From NCBI RefSeq assembly GCF_000518265.1, contig NZ_JADG01000018.1:62001-126000 (forward strand): 64,000 nucleotides of DNA, in the 5' to 3' direction. Numbering within the stretch: the first letter of the stretch is position 1; every line of letters begins with the position of its first letter. Below, piece after piece: positions 8,964 to 16,935 of this stretch. A program made the position numbers and the translations under genes. The notes below the pieces were generated by a model that saw only the letters and a list, made by a program, of their open reading frames with translations, did no database searches and was not told the DNA's origin. The stretch is from Actinomadura oligospora ATCC 43269. GTDB taxonomy: Bacteria > Actinomycetota > Actinomycetes > Streptosporangiales > Streptosporangiaceae.

Positions 8964-9209
8964 CTAGCGGGCTTCCGGGGAAGACGAGAAATCGGCGGCA
9001 CGTCCGGAAAGGAAGGCGTCCAGCCTGCGGGCGGCCAGGTCAGCGTCACGTTTGGCCAGATCGGTGATCGCCAGGAGCTGCCGTATGAGCCGCCTCCGGT
9101 CGTCCGCGGGCAGCGGCGCGACCCGCCGGTGCGCCTCCCGGAGCCGCTCGGCGAGCCGGGTCAGCTCAGGGTCGTCCCAGGCGGGTCCGTCCCACGGATC
9201 GCCGCTCAC
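8964..9209 (-). CDS. small helical protein of unknown function
   Basis: About 81 residues rich in Arg, Ala and Leu, predicted mostly helical (LTRLAERLREAHRRVAPLP, then RRRLIRQLLAITDLAKRDADLAARRLDAFL). No family is recognised. The GTG start was chosen because AGGAAG lies 6 bases upstream; an earlier in-frame start at 9266 adds 19 residues. It is placed just downstream of leuD on the same strand and could be the last gene of the leuCD transcript, though 142 bases separate them. Confidence 0.55.
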   Translation of the reverse strand: MSGDPWDGPAWDDPELTRLAERLREAHRRVAPLPADDRRRLIRQLLAITDLAKRDADLAARRLDAFLSGRAADFSSSPEAR

Positions 9210-9351
9210 AGCGGGCTTCCTGCCACGCTCGGCCCCCTTCGCGAACACGTCCGGCCTGCCCCGCACACCACGAATTCTCGTCGGTGCGGGGGCAGGCTCG
9301 TGCGCGCGGGGTGCCGTCAGGAGGCGACGCCGCAGGTCAGCGATGTGAAGG

Positions 9352-9939
9352 TCAAGAAGTCGTCGGGAGCAGGGCCGGACGGCGCTCTTCGAATTCGGTG
9401 ATCTGATCGGCGTGGCGCAGGGTCAGTCCGATGTCGTCCAGGCCCTCCATGAGCCGCCAGCGGGTGTAGTCGTCGATCTCGAAGGACGCGACGACGTCCC
9501 CGGCCCTGACCTCGCGGTTCTCCAGGTCCACGACGATCTCCGCCTGCGGGTCCCGCTCGGCGCGGGCCTGGATCGCCTCGACGGTCCCGGCGGGCAGGAC
9601 GACCGGCAGCAGGCCCATCTTGGTGGAGTTGTTCCGGAAGATGTCGCCGAAGCGCGGCGCGATCACGACCCGGAACCCGTACTGCTGGAGGGCCCAGACG
9701 GCGTGCTCGCGGGACGACCCGGTACCGAAGTCCGGCCCGGCGACCAGCACGGACGCGCCGTCGTACTCCGGCTTGTTCAGCACGAAGTCCGGGTCCTCGC
9801 GCCAGGACGAGAACAGGCCCCGGTCGAATCCGGTGCGGCTGACCTGCTTGAGCCAGACGGCCGGGATGATCTGGTCGGTGTCGACGTTGCTGCGGCGCAG
9901 CGGGACCGCGCGCCCGGTGTGCGTGACGAACTTCTCCAT
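9352..9939 (-). CDS. leuD: 3-isopropylmalate dehydratase small subunit
   Basis: The swivelling subunit of isopropylmalate isomerase in leucine synthesis. Family marks are the N-terminal MEKFVTHTG, VPLRRSNVDTDQIIPAVWLK, GPDFGTGSSREHAVWAL (about 68-84) and APRFGDIFRNNSTKMGLLPV (about 95-114). It is 195 residues, as usual. The start is the ATG that opens the conserved MEKF sequence; a longer open frame upstream overlaps leuC and is not coding. It follows leuC by 14 bases in one transcript. Confidence 0.97.
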   Translation of the reverse strand: MEKFVTHTGRAVPLRRSNVDTDQIIPAVWLKQVSRTGFDRGLFSSWREDPDFVLNKPEYDGASVLVAGPDFGTGSSREHAVWALQQYGFRVVIAPRFGDIFRNNSTKMGLLPVVLPAGTVEAIQARAERDPQAEIVVDLENREVRAGDVVASFEIDDYTRWRLMEGLDDIGLTLRHADQITEFEERRPALLPTTS

Positions 9940-9953
9940 GGTCCTTGGTGTCC

Positions 9954-11351
9954 TTACAGGTCGGCGGGCGCGGCCAGGCGGCCGGTGACGGCGGTGGCGG
10001 CGGCGACGGCGGGGCTCACCAGGTGGGTGCGTCCGCCGGGTCCCTGCCGTCCTTCGAAGTTGCGGTTGGACGTGGAGGCGCTGCGCTCGCCGGGGGTGAG
10101 CTTGTCGGGGTTCATCGCCAGGCACATCGAGCAGCCCGCCTCGCGCCACTCGGCGCCCGCCGCCGTGATCACCTCGTTCAGGCCCTCGTCCTCGGCCTGC
10201 TTCTTGACCTTCATCGAGCCGGGGACGACCAGCATCCGGACGCCGTCCGCGACCTTCCGGCCGGACAGGACCGACGCGACGGCCCGCAGGTCCTCGATGC
10301 GGCCGTTGGTGCAGGAGCCGACGAAGACCGTGTCGACCGCGATGTCGCGCAGGGGCGTCCCGGCGGTCAGGCCCATGTACCGCAGGGCCCGCTCGGCGGC
10401 CTGGCGGTCGGTCGGGTCGGCGATGGCCGCCGGATCCGGCACGGAATCGCCCAGCGGGAGGCCATGGCCCGGGTTGGTGCCCCAGGTGACGAACGGGGTC
10501 AGCTCGGAGGCGTCGATGACGACCTCCTTGTCGAACACGGCGTCGTCGTCGGTGCGCAGGGACGTCCAGTACTCGACGGCCTCATCCCACGCCTCGCCCT
10601 GAGGCGCGTGCGGACGGCCCTTGAGATAGGCGAACGTGGTCTCGTCCGGGGCGATCATCCCGGCGCGGGCGCCCGCCTCGATGGACATGTTGCAGACCGT
10701 CATCCGGCCCTCCATCGACAGCTCGCGGATCGCCTGGCCGCGGTACTCGATGATGTGGCCCTGGCCGCCGCCGGTGCCGATCCTGGCGATGATCGCGAGG
10801 ATCAGGTCCTTGGCGGTCACGCCGTCCGGCAGCGAGCCGTTCACGGTCACGGCCATCATCCTGGGCTTGACCTGCGGCAGCGTCTGCGTCGCGAGGACGT
10901 GCTCGACCTCACTGGTCCCGATGCCGTGGGCGAGGGCGCCGAACGCGCCGTGCGTGGAGGTGTGCGAGTCGCCGCACACGACCGTCATGCCGGGCTGGGT
11001 CAGGCCGAGCTGCGGGCCGATGACGTGGACGATGCCCTGCCCGTCGTCGCCCATCGGGTGCAGCCGGACCCCGAACTCGGCGCAGTTCTTGCGCAGCGTC
11101 TCCACCTGCGTCCGCGACACCGGGTCGGCGATCGGCGCGAGCAGGTCGGTCGTCGGGACGTTGTGGTCCTCGGTCGCGATCGTCAGGTCCGGGCGCCGGA
11201 CGGGACGTCCCGCCATCCGCAGGCCGTCGAAGGCCTGCGGGCTGGTGACCTCGTGGACGAGGTGGAGGTCGATGTAGAGCAGATCCGGTTCGCCCTCAGC
11301 ACGTCGCACGACGTGCGCGTCGTACACCTTCTCGGCCAATGTGCGGCCCAT
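9954..11351 (-). CDS. leuC: 3-isopropylmalate dehydratase large subunit
   Basis: Aconitase-family subunit that isomerises 2- to 3-isopropylmalate with a 4Fe-4S cluster. Cysteines of the cluster are seen in VFVGSCTNGRIEDL (about residue 346) and AGCSMCLAMNPD (about 406 and 409). The substrate loop region GDSHTSTHGAFGALAHGIGTSEVEHVLATQ is intact, as is SNRNFEGRQG near the C-terminus. Length 465 is normal. It is divergent from the IclR-type regulator ndgR across a 101-base region with a shared palindrome. Confidence 0.98.
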   Translation of the reverse strand: MGRTLAEKVYDAHVVRRAEGEPDLLYIDLHLVHEVTSPQAFDGLRMAGRPVRRPDLTIATEDHNVPTTDLLAPIADPVSRTQVETLRKNCAEFGVRLHPMGDDGQGIVHVIGPQLGLTQPGMTVVCGDSHTSTHGAFGALAHGIGTSEVEHVLATQTLPQVKPRMMAVTVNGSLPDGVTAKDLILAIIARIGTGGGQGHIIEYRGQAIRELSMEGRMTVCNMSIEAGARAGMIAPDETTFAYLKGRPHAPQGEAWDEAVEYWTSLRTDDDAVFDKEVVIDASELTPFVTWGTNPGHGLPLGDSVPDPAAIADPTDRQAAERALRYMGLTAGTPLRDIAVDTVFVGSCTNGRIEDLRAVASVLSGRKVADGVRMLVVPGSMKVKKQAEDEGLNEVITAAGAEWREAGCSMCLAMNPDKLTPGERSASTSNRNFEGRQGPGGRTHLVSPAVAAATAVTGRLAAPADL

Positions 11352-11422
11352 CGCTCCACCTCACCTGTCGTCCTGCCGGACGCGCCCATGCGCCCGGCGA
11401 CCTTGTTCCGCCCCGACTTGCA

Positions 11423-11437
11423 TCTCACATCGCGAGA
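11423..11437. promoter_or_regulatory. TCTC-N7-GAGA palindrome between leuC and ndgR
   Basis: TCTCACATCGCGAGA lies 15 bases upstream of the ndgR start and 72 bases upstream of the leuC start. The same TCTC-N7-GAGA pattern occurs upstream of cimA, leuB and ilvBNC in this window. It is the best candidate operator for the IclR-type protein encoded next to it, which would make ndgR autoregulated. Confidence 0.7.
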
Positions 11438-11452
11438 CGGCAATATCAAGAC

Positions 11453-12172
11453 ATGGACAACTCTAGCGGAGTCGGCGTTCTCGACAAAGCGGTTCTCGTG
11501 CTGAACGCCCTGGAAGCCGGGCCGGCCTCCCTCGCCCAGCTCGTCCAGACGACCGGCCTGGCGCGGCCGACCGCCCACCGGCTCGCCGTCGCGCTGGAGC
11601 ACCACCGGCTCGTCCACCGGGACACCCAAGGCCGGTTCATCCTCGGGCCAAGGCTCGCCGAACTGGCCGTCGCGGCGGGTGAGGACAGGCTCCTCGCGAT
11701 CGCCCAGCCCGTCCTGGCCCAGCTGCGCGACATGACCGGCGAGAGCGCCTCGCTGTTCCGCCGCCAGGGCGACGTCCGGGTCTGCGTGGCCGCGGCGGAA
11801 CGCTCCAGCGGCCTGCGCGACACGATCCCGGTCGGCGCGGCGCTCCCGATGACCGCCGGTTCGGCCGCGCAGATCCTGCTCGCCTGGGAGGAGCCGGACC
11901 GCCTGCACCGCGGCCTGCGCGGCGCGAAGTTCGAGGCCACCACGCTCGCCCAGGTCCGGCGGCGCGGCTGGGCGCAGAGCGTCGGCGAGCGCGAGCAGGG
12001 CGTCGGGTCGGTCTCCGCTCCGATCCGGGGCGCGGGCGGCCGGGTGATCGCCGCCGTCTCGGTCTCCGGCCCCCTGGAGCGCCTGACCCGCACCCCCGGA
12101 CGCCTGCACGCCGCCCCCGTGACCGGCGCCGCCGAGAAGATCAGCGACGCCATGCGCCGCACCACCAACTGA
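11453..12172 (+). CDS. ndgR: IclR family regulator of leucine/branched-chain amino acid genes
   Basis: A 239-residue IclR protein. The winged helix-turn-helix is at about 8-65 (LDKAVLVLNALEAGPASLAQLVQTTGLARPTAHRLAVALE, split here only for description), and the effector domain contains the usual SASLFRRQGD, PVGAALPMTAGSAAQILLAW and GVGSVSAPIRG segments. Position divergent from leuCD is the hallmark of NdgR (Streptomyces) and LtbR (Corynebacterium), which control leucine and other amino-acid genes. The ATG matches the usual N-terminus; upstream in-frame codons lie in the promoter. It converges on the DinB gene. Confidence 0.93.
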   Translation: MDNSSGVGVLDKAVLVLNALEAGPASLAQLVQTTGLARPTAHRLAVALEHHRLVHRDTQGRFILGPRLAELAVAAGEDRLLAIAQPVLAQLRDMTGESASLFRRQGDVRVCVAAAERSSGLRDTIPVGAALPMTAGSAAQILLAWEEPDRLHRGLRGAKFEATTLAQVRRRGWAQSVGEREQGVGSVSAPIRGAGGRVIAAVSVSGPLERLTRTPGRLHAAPVTGAAEKISDAMRRTTN

Positions 12173-12212
12173 TCCAGCCGAGCGCCCCCGGGTTCGCCCG
12201 GCCCCCGCGACG

Positions 12213-12242
12213 ACGCCGGGCCCTCCCCTGGGGGCCCGGCGT
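12213..12242. terminator. hairpin terminator between ndgR and the DinB gene
   Basis: Perfect 11-bp inverted repeat, ACGCCGGGCCC / GGGCCCGGCGT, with an 8-base loop. It lies between converging stops and can serve both strands. Confidence 0.75.
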
Positions 12243-12259
12243 TCACGCGTTCTTCGAGG

Positions 12260-12772
12260 TCAGGCGCCCACGACGCCGTCGATGCCCTCGCGGAGGAAGT
12301 CGGCGTGGCCGTTGTGGCGGGCGTACTCCAGCAGGACGTGCACCATCACCATGCGCAGGGAGACCCTCTTGTCCCAGCGCGGCTGGAAGCCGGTCACGTC
12401 CAGGGACTCGGCCTCACGCTCGATGCGGCGTGAGGTCTCCGCCTCGTCCCGCCAGGCCTTGAACGCCTCCGCGCCGGTGCCCGTGCTCGCGTCGTAGGCC
12501 GCCTGGAAGTCGAAGAGTTCGTCCGACCAGACCATGGGCGCCTCGGCGTCCTCGAAGACCCGGCGGAACCAGGCGCGCTCCACCTCCGCCATGTGCCGGA
12601 CGAGCGCGAGCAGGGAGAGCGTCGAGGGCGGCATCGAGGTGCGCCGCAGCTCCTCGTCGGAGAGGCCCGCGCACTTCATGGCCAGGGTCGCGCGGTGGTA
12701 TTCGAGGTAGGCCCGCAGCGTGTCGCGCTCGTCACCGGTGATCGGCGGGGCCACCCGGTCGTCGTCGGTCAT
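12260..12772 (-). CDS. DinB/DUF664 family protein
   Basis: A 170-residue four-helix bundle of the DinB superfamily, which includes metal-dependent thiol (mycothiol/bacillithiol) transferases. Candidate metal histidines are in LVRHMAEVERAWF and in YARHNGHADFLREGIDG, the typical three-histidine pattern. The ATG has AGAGGA upstream at good spacing; an earlier GTG would add a Trp/Arg-rich tail. The substrate is unknown; a detoxifying S-transferase is the family default. Confidence 0.85.
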   Translation of the reverse strand: MTDDDRVAPPITGDERDTLRAYLEYHRATLAMKCAGLSDEELRRTSMPPSTLSLLALVRHMAEVERAWFRRVFEDAEAPMVWSDELFDFQAAYDASTGTGAEAFKAWRDEAETSRRIEREAESLDVTGFQPRWDKRVSLRMVMVHVLLEYARHNGHADFLREGIDGVVGA

Positions 12773-12899
12773 GCCAGGTCCTCTCCATGGTCGGGAAACC
12801 GTCATGATCGCAACAGCGGGGGCGGCACGGACCAGACGGCGATAAGCGAAGTTTGTCAGCTTGTGCCGTTCCGGTATGCCGGGACGGCGCCGTCGCTTG

Positions 12900-12920
12900 T
12901 TGGATAGTGCCGGTATTCAA
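12900..12920. promoter_or_regulatory. upstream copy of tandem MerR-gene operator
   Basis: TTGGATA-N7-TATTCAA, an imperfect inverted repeat with a 7-base spacer. It is one of two similar sites just before the MerR-type gene and is centred 32 bases from the second, about three helical turns. Confidence 0.5.
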
Positions 12921-12931
12921 TGCCCCTCCTG

Positions 12932-12952
12932 CTGGATAGTGACGATATCCAG
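12932..12952. promoter_or_regulatory. downstream copy of tandem MerR-gene operator
   Basis: CTGGATA-N7-TATCCAG, a perfect 7-bp inverted repeat ending 26 bases before the GTG of the MerR-type gene. The spacer of this copy (GTGACGA) begins with the same GTG as the first copy (GTGCCGG). It is probably the protein's own operator. Confidence 0.55.
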
Positions 12953-12978
12953 ACTCGGCAGGCATCAAGGCGAGGGGC

Positions 12979-13623
12979 GTGGAACGGGTGCAGATCTCCG
13001 AACTCAGCGACCGCAGCGGGCTGACCGTTCAGACGATCAAGTTCTACATCCGCGAGGGCCTGATGCCGAAGGGCACCTCCACCACCGTCACCCGCGCCGA
13101 GTACGACCAGCGGCACCTGGAGCGGCTGCGGCTGATCCGCGCGCTGCGCGAGGTCGGGGACCTGCCGGTCGCGTCCATCAAGAAGATCGTCGCCTCCATG
13201 GAGGACGAGTCGGTCGGCCTGCACGAGCTGTTCGGCACCACCCAGTACGCGCTCGGCCCGCACATCGTCCCGCCGAACGACCCGCACTGGCGGGCCGCCC
13301 GCGAGGACGTGGACATGCTCGTCCGCGAGCTCGGCTGGGAGGTCGGCGACCGCGCCCCCGCCCGCGCGCTGCTCGCGCAGACCTTCGTGGCGCTGCGGCG
13401 GCTCGGCTTCCCGGTCACCCTCACCGACCTGCGCCCCTACGTCACCGCCGCGACCTCGGTCGCCGAGCACGAGATCAACCGGGTCGCGCTCGACAACCCG
13501 CGCACCCTGACCGTCCACGCGATGCTCGCCTCGACCGTGATCTACGAGCAGGTCCTCACGGCGCTGCACCGCCTCGCGCAGGAGGACGTCTCGGCCCGCC
13601 GCTTCGCGACCGGCCCGTCCTGA
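12979..13623 (+). CDS. MerR family transcriptional regulator
   Basis: The N-terminal MerR winged helix is clear: ISELSDRSGLTVQTIKFYIREGLMPKG at about 4-30, then HLERLRLIRALREVGDLPVASIKKIV. The C-terminal 130 residues are helical and lack the cysteine sets of metal sensors, so a hydrophobic or drug-like ligand is more likely. The start is GTG. Two tandem palindromes precede it and suggest autoregulation. No co-transcribed target is obvious; the DUF202 pair 225 bases downstream is a possible one. Confidence 0.85.
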   Translation: MERVQISELSDRSGLTVQTIKFYIREGLMPKGTSTTVTRAEYDQRHLERLRLIRALREVGDLPVASIKKIVASMEDESVGLHELFGTTQYALGPHIVPPNDPHWRAAREDVDMLVRELGWEVGDRAPARALLAQTFVALRRLGFPVTLTDLRPYVTAATSVAEHEINRVALDNPRTLTVHAMLASTVIYEQVLTALHRLAQEDVSARRFATGPS

Positions 13624-13848
13624 CCCGGCCGCCTCCTGACCGGCGCGTGCGGAGCGCGCGGGAAACGCCATTCCGGCGCGGTTTCGGCCGCCTTGCGCGT
13701 CTCGCCTGACCTGGGGACGAGCAGGCTTTCCCGCTACTGTGGCGCGCGCCACTTCGACACTTTTCCCGTATATCGAGTCGGAATTCTCGCCACGTTCCTG
13801 GACGTAATATGTGAATTCCCGGATCGAAAGAGGCGAAGTGATCGGCCG

Positions 13849-14235
13849 ATGAGCGCCCAGGACACCCCCGACCAGCCGTCCCGCTGGACCGAGCGCCTGC
13901 TCGCCGAGGGCCGCGACCCAGACCCCCGGTTCACCCTCGCCAACGAGCGCACGTTCCTGGCCTGGATCCGCACCGCGCTCGCCCTGATCGCGGGCGGCGT
14001 CGGGCTCGCGATCAGCGGCCACCTGCTCAGCACCCCGCTCCGCGACGGCCTCGCCGCGGCGTTCGCGGCGGTCGGCGCGCTGGTCGCGGCGACGGCGTTC
14101 CGCCGCTGGCTGCGCACCGAGCGGGCCCTGCGCCGGGACGAGACGCTCCCGCCCCTGGTCCTCGCGCCCCTGATGTCCTACGGGCTCGCCGCCGCGGCCG
14201 TCGCCGTCCTGGTCGCCCTCCTCGCCACCCGATGA
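13849..14235 (+). CDS. DUF202 (YidH-like) membrane protein
   Basis: A 128-residue protein with the DUF202 signature FTLANERTFLAWIRTALALIAGGVGLAI at about 24-51 and three membrane helices (about 38-58, 65-82, 105-125). DUF202 proteins are inner-membrane proteins of unknown function. The chosen ATG precedes a short polar N-terminus; the upstream 220 bases are AT-richer than their surroundings and probably hold the promoter. Its stop overlaps the next gene, a second DUF202 protein. Confidence 0.85.
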   Translation: MSAQDTPDQPSRWTERLLAEGRDPDPRFTLANERTFLAWIRTALALIAGGVGLAISGHLLSTPLRDGLAAAFAAVGALVAATAFRRWLRTERALRRDETLPPLVLAPLMSYGLAAAAVAVLVALLATR

Positions 14236-14573
14236 CCGCTCCGGGCGCTCCCCGCACCGCGCCGCCCGGCCTGTGGGATCCGGGGGCGCAGCCCGAACGG
14301 ACCTCCCTCGCCTGGACGCGGACGACCGTGGCGTTCATGGGCGCCGGCCTGCTGTGCGTGCGGCTCGCGCCGAATGACCTGGGCGCGGCGCTCGCGGCCG
14401 TCGCGGTGTTCGGGCTGGCCGCGCTGCACGTCCACCGGACGCGCCGGAAGCGGCGGGGGCGCGGACGGCGGCTGCGCGAGGGCCGCACGGTCGCCGATCC
14501 CGCGTCCGTCCTGCTGCTGACCGGCGTGACCGTCCTGCTCGGCGTCACGGGCGTCGTCTTCGCCCTGCACTGA
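14232..14573 (+). CDS. second DUF202 membrane protein
   Basis: A 113-residue paralogue with the shortened signature PERTSLAWTRTTVAFMGAGLL (about 20-40), three hydrophobic helices and a very basic loop (RTRRKRRGRGRRLREGR) that should face the cytoplasm. It overlaps the upstream DUF202 gene (ATGA). Paired DUF202 genes are common in actinobacteria and may form a heteromeric membrane complex; the function is unknown. Confidence 0.8.
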   Translation: MTAPGAPRTAPPGLWDPGAQPERTSLAWTRTTVAFMGAGLLCVRLAPNDLGAALAAVAVFGLAALHVHRTRRKRRGRGRRLREGRTVADPASVLLLTGVTVLLGVTGVVFALH

Positions 14574-14665
14574 GCCCGTGGGCTGAGTCATGCGTGCCAC
14601 GCATGGGAGCCATGTGAGATCTTCGCTGGTGGTATGGCTCGGCCGGGCCTAGCGTCGTCGACGTT

Positions 14666-15487
14666 ATGACACGTATCGCCTTTCTCGGCCTGGGGCGCAT
14701 GGGCGCCCCGATGGCCTCACGACTGCTCAACGCCGGCCACGACCTGACCGTCTGGAACCGCACGCCCGAACGCGCCGCGCCGCTCGTCGAACGCGGCGCG
14801 ACGCTCGCCGCCACGCCCGCCGAGGCCGTCGCCGGACGCGACCTCGTGATCACCATGCTCACCGACGCCAAGGCCGTCCACGACGTGCTGCCGGACGCGG
14901 GGATCGCGCCCGGGACGCTGGTCGCCGAGATGTCCACGATCGGCCCGGACGCCGTCCGCGAGCTGCGCGAACGGCTGCCGGACGGCGTCGCGCTGGTCGA
15001 CGCGCCGGTGCTGGGCACGATCCCGCACGCCGAGGCCGGCGAGCTGGTGATCATCGCGGGCGGGACGGACGCCGACGTCGAACGCGCCACGCCCGTGCTC
15101 GGCGTCCTCGGGACCGTCCGGCACGTCGGGCCGTCCGGACGCGGCGCGGCGGCGAAGCTCGTCGTGAACAGCGGGCTCGTCGCCGCGTTCGGCGCGATCG
15201 CCGAGGCCGTGGACCTCGGGGCGCGGCTCGGGGTCGGCCGCGAGACCGCCCTCGAGCTGCTCGGCATCGCGCTCCCGCAGGCCGAGCGGACCCGCGTCCG
15301 CCGCCCGGACGCGCCGGTCACCTTCACCGCCGGGCTCGCCGACAAGGACCTCGGCCTCGCGCTGGACGTCCTCGGCCCGGACGCCCCCGTCCTCACCGCC
15401 GCCCGCACCCACACCGCGGACGCCGTCGCCCGCGGCCTCGGCGACGCCGACATCACCACGCTCGTCCCGGGCGAGGAGACCTCCTGA
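14666..15487 (+). CDS. NAD(P)-dependent oxidoreductase, 3-hydroxyisobutyrate dehydrogenase family
   Basis: A 273-residue protein with the N-terminal dinucleotide motif GLGRMGAPMASRLL, the substrate-binding DAPVLG segment (about 113-118), and the catalytic lysine in GRGAAAKLVVNSGL (about 157-170). It is paralogous to the first gene of the window. Its stop overlaps the start of a RidA-family gene, so both are one translational unit. A role in catabolism of a hydroxy or imino acid is plausible. Confidence 0.88.
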   Translation: MTRIAFLGLGRMGAPMASRLLNAGHDLTVWNRTPERAAPLVERGATLAATPAEAVAGRDLVITMLTDAKAVHDVLPDAGIAPGTLVAEMSTIGPDAVRELRERLPDGVALVDAPVLGTIPHAEAGELVIIAGGTDADVERATPVLGVLGTVRHVGPSGRGAAAKLVVNSGLVAAFGAIAEAVDLGARLGVGRETALELLGIALPQAERTRVRRPDAPVTFTAGLADKDLGLALDVLGPDAPVLTAARTHTADAVARGLGDADITTLVPGEETS

Positions 15488-15888
15488 TGCGCGTCACGAT
15501 CGACAACCCGCCCACCGTTCCGGCGACCAACGGCTACTACTCGCACGTCGCGCACGTGACGTCCGGCCCGCTGCTGTTCCTGTCCGGGCAGGTCGCGTTC
15601 GGCGAGGACGGCGAGATCGACCGCCCCGGCGACATGACCCGGCAGTCCGAGGTGATCATGTCGATCATCGAGCGGCTGCTCGCCGCGCACGGCGCGACCT
15701 TCGCGGACGTCGTCAACGTCCGGACGTTCGCGACCGACCTGTCCCGGCTCGGCGAGTACGGCGAGGTCCGCCGCCGCCACTTCCCGAAGGAGCAGCCGAC
15801 CAGCACGACCGTCGAGGTGTCCCGCCTGTTCCACCCCGACGCCCTGCTGGAGGTCGAGGTCATCGCCGCCCCACCGGCCGGGAACTAG
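15487..15888 (+). CDS. RidA family protein (2-imino acid deaminase)
   Basis: A 133-residue single-domain RidA/YjgF protein: NGYYSHVAHVTSGPLLFLSGQVAFG, MSIIERLLAAHGATFADVVNVRTFATD, and TVEVSRLFHPDALLEVEVIAA. RidA trimers hydrolyse reactive enamine/imine intermediates to keto acids and ammonia. The canonical catalytic arginine near the C-terminal strand (RVxxxxLP in RidA proper) is replaced by the VSRLFHPDALLE context, so it belongs to a related subgroup. Coupled to the upstream dehydrogenase. Its TAG stop overlaps the TAG stop of the converging LysR gene. Confidence 0.88.
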   Translation: MRVTIDNPPTVPATNGYYSHVAHVTSGPLLFLSGQVAFGEDGEIDRPGDMTRQSEVIMSIIERLLAAHGATFADVVNVRTFATDLSRLGEYGEVRRRHFPKEQPTSTTVEVSRLFHPDALLEVEVIAAPPAGN

Positions 15889-16802
15889 ACGAGCAGGTCG
15901 GCGGACGCGGCGCGCAGATCGTCCAGGAACGCGGTGACCGCGGGGGCGCGGCGGGCGTGCCGGGCGACCGCCGCGTACACCGTCCGCCGGGGCTGGGCCT
16001 GGGCGTCCGCGACGGACAGGGGCTTCAACGCCACGTCCTCGCGGACGCCCCCGACCGCGAGCGCGGGCACGAACGTCACCCCGAACCCGGCCGAGACCAG
16101 GCCGAGCTTGGACGTCCACTCCGCCACCCGCAGCCTCGTCTGAGGGACGAACCCGGCCGGGGCGCAGCGGGCGTGCAGGGCGGCGACGGCGGCCTCGTCG
16201 TCCGCGACGATCCACGACTCGTCCGCCAGCTCGGCCAGCGGGACCGTCCTCCGCCGCGCCAGCCGGTGCCCGCGCGGCAGCGCGACCAGCAGCGGATCAT
16301 CGCCCAGGACGACCAGGTCCGCGGACGCGATCTTGTACTTGTGCGTGCTGACCACGGCGAGGTCGAGCTCCCCGGCGTCCAGCGCGGGCAGCAGCCGCTC
16401 GGTCAGGCCCTCGCGCAACCTGATCTCCACGCCCGGATGCCGCTCCCCGAACCGGGTCAGGGCCCGCGGGACGAGCACGGCGTTCGCCGTGGAGAACGCG
16501 CCGAGCCGCAGCATCCCCGCGTCCGCCTGGCGCAGGCTCTCCAGGGCGCGGGCGGTGTCGGCGTACCGCTCCAGCAGGGCGCGCGCGTGCGGGAGCAGGT
16601 ACTCCCCCGCCGGGGTCGCCCGGACGCCCCGGGCGCCGCGGGCGAACAGCTCGACGCCGCACGCCTCCTCCAGCGTCCTGACCTGTCGCGACACGGCCGA
16701 CTGGGTGTAGCCGAGCGCGCCCGCCGCGGCCGTGAACGAGCCCAGTTCGGCCACGGACGCGAACGTCCGCAGCAGCACGGGGTCCAGGGCTTCGGCGCGC
16801 AT
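15885..16802 (-). CDS. LysR family transcriptional regulator
   Basis: A 305-residue LysR regulator. The helix-turn-helix is LLRTFASVAELGSFTAAAGALGYTQSAVSRQVRTLE near residues 8-43 (shown in full only as positions and key residues SFTAAA and SAVSRQ). The effector domain has LRLGAFSTANAVLVPRAL and LDLAVVST. The ATG gives the usual LysR N-terminus. It converges with the dehydrogenase/RidA unit with no space for a terminator, and is divergent from the SAM-hydrolysing enzyme gene, which could be a target. Confidence 0.92.
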   Translation of the reverse strand: MRAEALDPVLLRTFASVAELGSFTAAAGALGYTQSAVSRQVRTLEEACGVELFARGARGVRATPAGEYLLPHARALLERYADTARALESLRQADAGMLRLGAFSTANAVLVPRALTRFGERHPGVEIRLREGLTERLLPALDAGELDLAVVSTHKYKIASADLVVLGDDPLLVALPRGHRLARRRTVPLAELADESWIVADDEAAVAALHARCAPAGFVPQTRLRVAEWTSKLGLVSAGFGVTFVPALAVGGVREDVALKPLSVADAQAQPRRTVYAAVARHARRAPAVTAFLDDLRAASADLLV

Positions 16803-16935
16803 CGGACGCAGCATACGGCGGCGCGGACCGCGCAACCCCACCCCATACCCCACCGTGAATGTGTGAAATTGCGGGCGACTTGGTACCCTCAAGCGTCACT
16901 TTCCGTGATATTCGCAGCTCGTGTTAGGTACGCCC

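Noticed and set aside
9940..10149. N-terminal extension of leuD
   Set aside because: It overlaps the leuC coding region and the extension is Arg/Pro-rich; the MEKF start is conserved.
16803..16935. A SAM riboswitch before the SAM-hydrolysing enzyme
   Set aside because: No conserved SAM aptamer pairing could be built; a LysR-controlled promoter is the simpler reading.
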